Source of the DNA: Acidilobaceae archaeon
GTDB taxonomy: Archaea > Thermoproteota > Thermoprotei_A > Sulfolobales > Acidilobaceae
Direction: 5' to 3'
NCBI GenBank assembly: GCA_027081695.1
Contig: JALWJI010000131.1
Coordinates: 1-13,534, forward strand
Length of the DNA stretch: 13,534 nucleotides
A model generated the notes under the pieces. That model searched no databases. It was not told where the DNA came from and saw nothing but the letters and a program-made list of their open reading frames with translations. Both the position numbers and the translations under genes were made by a program. Shown here piece by piece: positions 5,704-12,233 of the stretch; position 1 is the first letter of the stretch, and each line of letters opens with the position of its first letter.

Positions 5704-7032
5704 ATGAAGCAGAAATCGAAGAACGTGAGGAGCAAGAGCGCAGCAGCCAAGATACCGAGGAAAAAGATAGGCTGGAACTATAGTGACAATGTACCAGTAT
5801 TCAATGCGCGGAGAACTCTTCTTACTCCAATTAGAGACGTATGGATAATGAGCAGTGGTGAAAAACATGAACTCATAGAAACACTAGTAGTGGCGACGGA
5901 CATAGACAAGGGCCTGTGGCAAAAAATATTCTCTCCCGTAACAATAGCTCATAGGATTCCTGCACCGCTCGGCGAGTTCGCTATAGAGGTATGGGGTCAT
6001 GGGCTAAAACTATTATCGGCAGAGATCGATCCTAAGACATCTTATTGGAGAGTTTACCCTACGGGCGCCCTAGCATCACTAATTTATAGTCATGGCGGAG
6101 AGCCCGTAGAGTTACAGACAAGACGTCGGCTAAAAGGAACCAAAGTAGAAATCCCTGACTGCAGGGATAAGGATCTCTGCCTCGTCAAGGCAGGTAAATA
6201 CGTAGGATTCGCATCGAAGAGGGGAACATCATACAAGGTACGAGATATGGCCCCTACAGGCTTCAAGGTTCTTAATTCATCTACGATAGATGACTATGCA
6301 AGGGCAAACAGAGCATATATAGAGCGACTAGTCTCGGAGGCCAGAGAATTCATACGGCAACACGCAGGCGAGCAACAGGTCTATGTAGCAGTCAGCGGAG
6401 GAGCCGATAGCACCGCGACAGCGCTACTAGCAGTAGAAGCATTAGGCCCCAGCAAAGTAACCCTAGTATATGCTGATACAAAGATGGAGTTTCCAGAGTC
6501 TCATGAGACTGTTAGGAAACTAGCCGACAGGCTTGGGGTAAAACTCGACATTGTATCGGGTAGCTTCGACCCCGTGGCTGAAATATCGCGTAGAGGCCTG
6601 ATGAGCAGGAACAATAGATGGTGCACTAGGATACTCAAGCTCGAGCCACTACGAAGATACTACTATTCTAGGAACGCCAAGATAATAATTGACGGGGCCA
6701 GAGCATACGAGAGCACTGCTCGAGCCTCTAATAAACGGGTGGGAGAAAACCCGGCAATACCAGGTATCAAACGCCTACTCCCAATCCTATACTGGACCAG
6801 GATGGAGGTTCAAGCCTACCTCATTCTGAGAAACGCCCCCATTAACCCCCTCTACGAGAGAGGACTAGTAAGAATAGGATGCATCCTATGCCCTGCCATG
6901 AGCCTCCACGAGCTCAGACTTGCAAGCAACATGTATCCAGAGTTCTACAAGCGGGTGGCATCCGCTATAGAGTCGCCTGGAGTAGTAGCTGCAAGAGAAT
7001 TCATACTTGCAGGCAAATGGAGAAAACTCTAA
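5704..7032 (+). CDS. PAPS-reductase-family PP-loop protein (COG0175)
   Basis: A 442-residue protein. The catalytic core (about 200-425) has the PP-loop SGGADST (231-237), LVYADTKMEFPES (254-266), RWCTRILKLEPLR (305-317) and GCILCP (392-397). The core belongs to the PAPS reductase/adenine-nucleotide alpha-hydrolase group, which bind ATP, APS or PAPS. C307, C393 and C396 are positioned to hold a metal or Fe-S cluster. A middle region (about 100-195) includes VKAGKYVGFASKRG and KVRDMAPTGFKVL, seen in long archaeal homologues and PUA-like in character. Many archaeal relatives begin with a Cys4 zinc ribbon followed by NVPV; here the corresponding GWNYSDNVPVFNARR (23-37) has no cysteine. The role (sulfate reduction, sulfur transfer or nucleic-acid modification) is not determined. 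The start is ATG, with GAGG 8 nt ahead. It probably forms an operon with the gene before it. Confidence 0.87.
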   Translation: MKQKSKNVRSKSAAAKIPRKKIGWNYSDNVPVFNARRTLLTPIRDVWIMSSGEKHELIETLVVATDIDKGLWQKIFSPVTIAHRIPAPLGEFAIEVWGHGLKLLSAEIDPKTSYWRVYPTGALASLIYSHGGEPVELQTRRRLKGTKVEIPDCRDKDLCLVKAGKYVGFASKRGTSYKVRDMAPTGFKVLNSSTIDDYARANRAYIERLVSEAREFIRQHAGEQQVYVAVSGGADSTATALLAVEALGPSKVTLVYADTKMEFPESHETVRKLADRLGVKLDIVSGSFDPVAEISRRGLMSRNNRWCTRILKLEPLRRYYYSRNAKIIIDGARAYESTARASNKRVGENPAIPGIKRLLPILYWTRMEVQAYLILRNAPINPLYERGLVRIGCILCPAMSLHELRLASNMYPEFYKRVASAIESPGVVAAREFILAGKWRKL

Positions 7033-7066
7033 TCTCACTATATAACAAGGAAATTAAGATAGTTTG

Positions 7067-7075
7067 AATATAAAT
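7067..7075 (+). promoter_or_regulatory. TATA box for the membrane-protein gene
   Basis: AATATAAAT is centred 31 nt before the ATG at 7102, so the transcript should begin at or a few nt before the start codon. Another AT-rich TTTATAAG (7089-7096) is too close to serve this start. Confidence 0.5.
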
Positions 7076-7101
7076 TAGAGAACGTCCTTTATAAGGATAC
7101 T

Positions 7102-8304
7102 ATGGTGTACGAAGAGTTGAATTTTGACCACATAGATTCTCCAATAAGAGAAAATACTCCCAAAAGATTCATATTATCAGCTATACTAGTCTTCATAGCA
7201 GCCATATTCACAGTAAACGCGCCAAGCCTATTCCAGGGATATGGAGGAGTAGTAGCGGCACTGACGATCACCGCACTACTACTAGGCCCAGCATACGCGG
7301 CCGCAGCGACCTTCATAGGATTCCTAGCCGCAGTACCCATAGTAATGTATGCCAAGACGATGTTCCTCATAGTCCTCGTAGCTAGTATATTACTTCGTCC
7401 ATTGGCGCCACTATTGGGATCGTATGCAAGGAAAAGAGCTGGAGAATACGCCACAGGACTGGTTGTCGCTGCACTTGACTCTGTTTTGTCAACTACCATA
7501 GCAATATTATACTACGGAGACGATGGAATACACATAGCGTTATCTGTATTCGACGTGATAACAGCGTTACTGGCTGTAGCCGTGTATAAACTTTATCGCG
7601 AAGATAGACTATTAGGATTAGTGTCGTCCCTAGGACTATTACTATTCATAGTGGGGAGCAAGTTCTACTTCTCCTATGCTTCGTTAGCCGGCCTAATAGC
7701 GGTTCTACTAACCTATTATGGGCATGGCAGGATGGAGGCCTCGAGGGCAGCTGCTGCCGCATCGGTGCTCATAATCATATTAGGCATAATAGCCGGCTAT
7801 GCAGGTCTCCTTCTCAACCTGAAAGTGTTATCGTATCCTATTGATCCCTCGAGCTATACAGATCAGAGATGGAGCATAAGCGGCGACAAGTGTGGTGTAA
7901 TAGAGAACGTGTTTGAAAACACCTATGATCCCATGAGGCTACGAATAGTAGGCGACTGTATGGTTGCAGAGGGAGTTATCGAAAGTGTCCCCCACCTCTA
8001 CGACGATGGAGATATATGTTTCGATATGAAGGTAGCAGATACCAACTATGATACATGGGCTAGTCTGGGAACGATAATCCTCCGAGGCGGTCTCCTCCAC
8101 GTCGAAATCGTGGAAGCAGATCATGCAACGATACTAGGCGAGTATAATATGACTCTATGTCAAGGAGACATAGTGAGAGTATGGGGTCCCCTAGTAGTGG
8201 ATACCGATCATGGACACTGGAGCGAGATCCATCCTGTCCTCGGACTAGAAATAATAAAGCGAGGAGAAGGCCCCTGCATATCATTCAACAGTACGAGTCC
8301 TTAG
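7102..8304 (+). CDS. Polytopic membrane protein with C-terminal soluble (OB-fold-like) domain
   Basis: A 400-residue protein of two parts. Residues about 22-238 hold seven or eight hydrophobic helices rich in Ala, Leu, Ile and Gly. Residues about 240-395 are soluble and beta-rich, with DGDICFDMKVAD (302-313), GGLLHVEIVEAD (329-340), CQGDIVRVWGPLVVD (353-367) and HGHWSEIHPVLGLEI (370-384). The phrase GDxVRVxGPxVxDxxHGxxEIHPV recurs in small secreted or membrane-anchored proteins of bacteria and archaea and looks OB-fold-like to me; that is recognition from memory, not a search. Five cysteines in this part (264, 286, 306, 353, 392) suit disulfides on the cell surface. No transport or enzyme motif was recognised. 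It stands alone between the PP-loop and ABC genes and appears to have its own promoter. Function unknown. Confidence 0.85.
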   Translation: MVYEELNFDHIDSPIRENTPKRFILSAILVFIAAIFTVNAPSLFQGYGGVVAALTITALLLGPAYAAAATFIGFLAAVPIVMYAKTMFLIVLVASILLRPLAPLLGSYARKRAGEYATGLVVAALDSVLSTTIAILYYGDDGIHIALSVFDVITALLAVAVYKLYREDRLLGLVSSLGLLLFIVGSKFYFSYASLAGLIAVLLTYYGHGRMEASRAAAAASVLIIILGIIAGYAGLLLNLKVLSYPIDPSSYTDQRWSISGDKCGVIENVFENTYDPMRLRIVGDCMVAEGVIESVPHLYDDGDICFDMKVADTNYDTWASLGTIILRGGLLHVEIVEADHATILGEYNMTLCQGDIVRVWGPLVVDTDHGHWSEIHPVLGLEIIKRGEGPCISFNSTSP

Positions 8305-8353
8305 CAACAATAGTCTTCTAGGCCGCCTTCCCTTACCACGATATAGATACTAC

Positions 8354-8363
8354 ATTATTATAG
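8354..8363 (+). promoter_or_regulatory. TATA box of the ABC transporter cluster
   Basis: ATTATTATAG is centred 29 nt before the ATG of the ATPase. No ribosome site is visible ahead of that ATG, so the cluster is probably transcribed as a leaderless mRNA starting at 8385-8388. Confidence 0.5.
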
Positions 8364-8387
8364 AGATAGCAAGGCCATCATAGAATA

Positions 8388-9302
8388 ATGGCGAAAACGT
8401 TGCGGGCCCCAATAATACTAGATAACGTGACAAAAACATATGGTGACAAGAAAGCATTATCAAACGTATCCGTAACAGTGAAAGAGAATAAAATCACAGG
8501 CCTCCTGGGGCCGAATGGTAGTGGAAAAACAACAATGATAAAGATAATACTGGGAATAATAAGAAAAGACGCAGGAAAAGTCCTCCTGAGAGGAAGAGAC
8601 CCGTTCAAGGATCCCAGAGCACGAGAGCACGTTGGATACATTCCAGAGAGACCAGAGCTACCAAGTAGTATGCCCGTCAGAGAGGTTCTCATAACAGCAG
8701 CTAAGATATACGGATCCACGAATCCAAAGGATACAGTAGACGAAGCAATAAGCCTTGCCGGCCTAAGCGGTAATGAATGGAAACGGTTCAAAGAATTAAG
8801 CGCCGGGTTGAAACAGCGGGCTGCCATAGCTCATGCACTGATAAGCGATCCCGACATACTTATCGCAGATGAGCCGACCAGTAATCTTGATCCTATTGAG
8901 AGGGTGCGTATACTAGATCTCCTCGTTGACCTGAATAGGAAAGAGGACCTAACCTTGCTATTCACAGGCCATGTCCTAGCAGAAGTGAGTAGAGTAGCTG
9001 AGGACATTATCGTGCTTAGGAACGGTAAATTACTGTTCCAGGGGTCCCCAAGGAATCTCATGGACATAGCATCGATCGTAGCTATAAGGGCCAGTGATCC
9101 AGTAAAGCTTTCAATGCTTCTCGAGGAGCGAGGCTTCAAGACTAGACATACACCATTTAGTCTCACAGTATATCTCTCTGGGCGAGAAGAGATTCCTAGA
9201 CTAATGGAGGCCCTCGCAGTACTTGCTAGTAAGCATGGAATAGACATATTCAGTATCGATACCGTGGAGGCTTCGCTAGAGGAAATGCTGAGGAGGGAGT
9301 AG
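8388..9302 (+). CDS. ABC transporter ATP-binding protein (ABC-2 type)
   Basis: A 304-residue ATPase subunit. All nucleotide-binding motifs are present: Walker A GPNGSGKTT (41-49), signature LSAGLKQ (137-143), Walker B DILIADEP (156-163) with E162 as catalytic base, D-loop NLDP (166-169) and switch H195. The Q-loop position reads YIPE (84-87), with glutamate for glutamine, a substitution common in this CcmA/YadG-like class. A C-terminal extension (about 225-304) ends in VEASLEEMLRRE, typical of ATPases paired with ABC-2 permeases. It powers the permease encoded directly after it; the exported substrate (drug, lipid, polysaccharide or peptide) is not revealed. The ATG start has no Shine-Dalgarno but a well-spaced TATA box. 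The stop lies 2 nt before the next start. Confidence 0.94.
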   Translation: MAKTLRAPIILDNVTKTYGDKKALSNVSVTVKENKITGLLGPNGSGKTTMIKIILGIIRKDAGKVLLRGRDPFKDPRAREHVGYIPERPELPSSMPVREVLITAAKIYGSTNPKDTVDEAISLAGLSGNEWKRFKELSAGLKQRAAIAHALISDPDILIADEPTSNLDPIERVRILDLLVDLNRKEDLTLLFTGHVLAEVSRVAEDIIVLRNGKLLFQGSPRNLMDIASIVAIRASDPVKLSMLLEERGFKTRHTPFSLTVYLSGREEIPRLMEALAVLASKHGIDIFSIDTVEASLEEMLRRE

Positions 9303-9304
9303 AT

Positions 9305-10054
9305 GTGAGTTTAAAAAGGATCTATGGATTATTATCTCTCGATCTATCGGATACGATAAGGCCTCCGCTACTCTACTTCATGGTTTTCGTAATTACACTT
9401 CTAAGCGTTGTACTAGCCTATGTTCAATTATTTTCGACCACGGAGAGCCTAGCAATGAATATTCTGAGGCCTACACTACTGGCTACGGCATTGTTCTTAG
9501 CGCTACGGGGAGCATCAGGGATATCCCAGCTAGTTTCTAACAGGGTTATGGAGGTATACCTCTCCTATCCAGTCTCCAGACTCTCTATCGCAATAGTACT
9601 ATATATCAGTAGAGTAGTTGTTCCAAGCATCCTACTAATAACGATACCACTACTAGCCGCGGGAATAGTTTTAGAGCCTCTCGTTGTCCAGGAACCCTCC
9701 AACTATATCCTTATGGGTGTCTCATTCCTCGTACAAGCATTGTTCTACGGTAGTGTATTCGTACTCATAGCTCTTGTCGCGAAGAGTACCGGGACAACCA
9801 GTATATTGAGCCTCTTATTCTACTTTTCATACAATATAATCGCACTGATACTATCATCCGTGTCATCATCGGTGACATCTACACTATTTAGGCTTGCTCA
9901 AGCAATGTCGTTCTATATGACAGTATACAATTCGCTGACAACTAATATTGAAGCGCTTAGACCTTATCTTTGGGAGTATCTATTGGTTCCCTCACTCACG
10001 TTGCTCTCAGCGCTAACATTTATACTGATAATGTCGAGGAGGTTTGAGCCATAA
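9305..10054 (+). CDS. ABC-2-type transporter permease
   Basis: A 249-residue integral membrane protein with six likely helices (about 21-42, 51-68, 102-124, 134-158, 161-184, 224-244). This is the normal number and size for an ABC-2 permease half-transporter, which should dimerise. The segment SNRVMEVYLSYPVSRLSI (78-95), after the second helix, resembles the coupling region of ABC-2 permeases (R-x-x-E-x-x-L-x-x-P). The GTG start is fixed by GAGGAGGG (9290-9297), 7 nt ahead, within the end of the ATPase gene. The ATG two bases earlier runs straight into TGA. The stop TAA shares its last base with the ATG of the next gene, so translation of the three genes is probably coupled. Confidence 0.9.
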   Translation: MSLKRIYGLLSLDLSDTIRPPLLYFMVFVITLLSVVLAYVQLFSTTESLAMNILRPTLLATALFLALRGASGISQLVSNRVMEVYLSYPVSRLSIAIVLYISRVVVPSILLITIPLLAAGIVLEPLVVQEPSNYILMGVSFLVQALFYGSVFVLIALVAKSTGTTSILSLLFYFSYNIIALILSSVSSSVTSTLFRLAQAMSFYMTVYNSLTTNIEALRPYLWEYLLVPSLTLLSALTFILIMSRRFEP

Positions 10055-10686
10055 TGGATAAGCGAAGACTCTTCGGAGGCTTATTGGCCTCGATTGGCTT
10101 GGCATTATTGATCGGAGCCCTCATAGGCTCCATTATAGGCGTCAAGACAAGCTTATCATTTGATGGAGAAAATTATCTAGGAGACAACAAAGCATTAATT
10201 ATATCACTATACAGCTCGACAAGCGAAGGAACAGCTGTGGTAGAGATCTATAATGCGAGCCAGGTCTTCTACATATCGAATGTTACAGGCGATCCGAGAA
10301 GTCTCGTCAAGGCGCTTACAGCTTTCAACATCAATGCGACGCAGAGCGAGTATAATTATGATATGAGGCTGGGATTAGTATATGGTACTAGCAAAGTCGA
10401 GGCCAATAGCATGATTCTATCTGCGCTCCCGTCTCTAAGCAAAGTACTAGAATTCAATATTAGGGAAGCTCCTCCGGAAAACGGCGTATTCGTAATCCGG
10501 GAAAACATGTCTTCTGGCGAGGCATTGCTTGTCTTTGCTCTTGGCCAAACTGTAAGCTATAACGTCGAGTATAGCGTCTCGAACACGTATCGGCTACCTT
10601 ACACATACGTCTATGCTATATCCGGAGTCATGGTAGTCGTCGGAGTCCTAGTCAGTGCTCCGTGGAAGAGGGCTAATCCTCCTTAA
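10054..10686 (+). CDS. Two-helix accessory protein of the ABC cluster
   Basis: A 210-residue protein with one hydrophobic helix at each end (about 7-30 and 183-203) and a soluble, beta-rich domain of about 150 residues between them. The N-terminus is positive (MDKRR) and the C-terminus ends in KRANPP, so both ends are probably cytoplasmic with the middle outside. The middle carries four N-glycosylation sequons (NAS 67, NVT 76, NAT 94, NMS 151), consistent with surface exposure in an N-glycosylating archaeon. I recognise no family. Its ATG overlaps the permease stop by one base, so it is very likely a third subunit of the transporter, perhaps a substrate-handling or docking part. Its last 14 bases overlap the end of gcvPB on the other strand. 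Confidence 0.82.
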   Translation: MDKRRLFGGLLASIGLALLIGALIGSIIGVKTSLSFDGENYLGDNKALIISLYSSTSEGTAVVEIYNASQVFYISNVTGDPRSLVKALTAFNINATQSEYNYDMRLGLVYGTSKVEANSMILSALPSLSKVLEFNIREAPPENGVFVIRENMSSGEALLVFALGQTVSYNVEYSVSNTYRLPYTYVYAISGVMVVVGVLVSAPWKRANPP

Positions 10687-12220
10687 CATGTCTTAGATAG
10701 TATCTCCATGTAGGAGCCATTGTTTTAGGGTGATTGGCGTAGACTTGGTCAACTCTTCTAACACTCGTGTTACGAGGCCACTCTTTTGGCTCGGAGGGGT
10801 CTTGACGAGCTATTACGGCGATCTCGCGGAGGGCCTGAACATATGCGTCTATGTTTTCAAGTGGCTCTGTCTCGGTGAACTCTATCATTAAAGCCTCCTC
10901 GACTATGAGCGGGAAGTATATAGTGGGAGCATAGAATCCTCTATCTAATAATCCCTTAGCAACATCCTCCGCCGTAACTCCAGTCTCCTCTTTCAGAGGT
11001 TTAGCACTTATCACAGCCTCATGTTTTCTAGGCCTCCTGGGCGCATAGGGGAGAGTATATTCCTTTACTTCGCTTATCTTTCTAATGAAGTAGTTTGTTT
11101 TGGCTACAGCTAGTTCTGTTGCCTTTCGTAGGCCTTCAGCCCCCATTGAGAGGATATAGATATATCCCCACACCAGGGGAATTGTGTTGAACCAGAATGC
11201 CCTCAGCCTCTTTACACCTGATTTACCTGTTGGCCTTAAACGATATAATCCCGAGTCTTCGTCGAGGACTATTTCCGCGCCTGGAACTAGATCACTCAGC
11301 ATTAACCCCGTGTCACCGACTGGCCGGTTCTTGATGCAGATGGGTCCTGCGCCAGGTCCTCCACCGCCATGGGGACTGCTAAACGTCTTATGAATGTTTA
11401 TGTGGGCAATGTCGAATCCCATGTCTCCGGGGCGGGCATATCCCATTATACCGTTAAGGTTCGCCCCGTCATAGTATAGGAGTCCGTCAACGCCATGGAT
11501 CATGCGGGCTATGTCGAGTATATTCTCCTCGAAGAGACCTAGAGTGCTGGGATTGGTAATCATGAGACCTGCCGTTGCTTTGCTCACTGCGGCCTCTAGC
11601 GCACCGAGATCAACGTTGCCGTCCTCACCAGTGGGGATCTCGACTACTCTGAAACCAGCCATTGCCGCGCTGCTAGGGTTCGTGCCATGGGCACTATCTG
11701 GGACTATTATTTCGGTTTTGGTTGAGAGTTGGTTCTTCAACCTGTGATATTCTCTAATTGTCAGTACTCCGGCAAGCTCTCCATGAGCCCCCGCAGCCGG
11801 GTGGAGAATGCACTTGTCCATCCCGGTTATTTCTGCGAGCCATGATTGTAGCTCATATAATATTTCGAGGAGTCCCTGTACACGGTTCTCCGGCATAAGT
11901 GGATGTAGCTCAATAATACTAGTACTAAATGAGTATTTGAGAGCAATACGCGGATTGTATTTCATTGTACAACTACCAAGTGGAACAGGCCCCTGATCCA
12001 CTCCGTAGGACATATGTGATAGCCTCGTGTAGTGGCGGACTAGTTCGATTTCTGTAACTCCGGGAATTGACGGGGGATTCAATCGTTTTATCTTGTCAGA
12101 GATGGGCTTTCTCCTGCTAACTTCCAGGAACTCGTCGGATCCCGCATAGGGTGTAGGGCTCCTATCTGGGTACTCCAGGAGGAGAGGTTCATCCCACTTA
12201 GCCTGTCTATATCTTTTCAC
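10673..12220 (-). CDS. gcvPB: Glycine dehydrogenase (decarboxylating) subunit 2
   Basis: A 515-residue PLP-bearing half of the two-subunit P-protein of the glycine cleavage system. With GcvPA it decarboxylates glycine and passes the aminomethyl group to the lipoyl arm of GcvH, in the cytoplasm. The PLP lysine is K278 in HINIHKTFSSPHGGGGPG (273-290). Other P-protein motifs are GPVPLGSCTMKYNP (77-90), HPAAGAHGELAG (140-151), PDSAHGTNPSSAAM (174-187) and YYDGANLNG (249-257). The length is normal for archaeal GcvPB. The start is GTG, with GGGGTGAG (12226-12233) 5 nt ahead, lying in the 13-nt gap after gcvPA, so the two genes form an operon. The gene's end overlaps the ABC accessory gene by 14 bp. 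Identification is certain. Confidence 0.97.
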   Translation of the reverse strand: MKRYRQAKWDEPLLLEYPDRSPTPYAGSDEFLEVSRRKPISDKIKRLNPPSIPGVTEIELVRHYTRLSHMSYGVDQGPVPLGSCTMKYNPRIALKYSFSTSIIELHPLMPENRVQGLLEILYELQSWLAEITGMDKCILHPAAGAHGELAGVLTIREYHRLKNQLSTKTEIIVPDSAHGTNPSSAAMAGFRVVEIPTGEDGNVDLGALEAAVSKATAGLMITNPSTLGLFEENILDIARMIHGVDGLLYYDGANLNGIMGYARPGDMGFDIAHINIHKTFSSPHGGGGPGAGPICIKNRPVGDTGLMLSDLVPGAEIVLDEDSGLYRLRPTGKSGVKRLRAFWFNTIPLVWGYIYILSMGAEGLRKATELAVAKTNYFIRKISEVKEYTLPYAPRRPRKHEAVISAKPLKEETGVTAEDVAKGLLDRGFYAPTIYFPLIVEEALMIEFTETEPLENIDAYVQALREIAVIARQDPSEPKEWPRNTSVRRVDQVYANHPKTMAPTWRYYLRHVKED

Positions 12221-12225
12221 GGGTT

Positions 12226-12233
12226 CTCACCCC
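12226..12233 (-). promoter_or_regulatory. Ribosome binding site of gcvPB
   Basis: GGGGTGAG directly follows the gcvPA stop codon and is 5 nt from the GTG start, fixing that start over the later in-frame codons. Confidence 0.75.

Noticed and set aside
8378..8827. Minus-strand open frame of 149 codons opposite the ABC ATPase
   Set aside because: An antisense shadow of the strongly conserved ATPase frame; no domain and no start signals.
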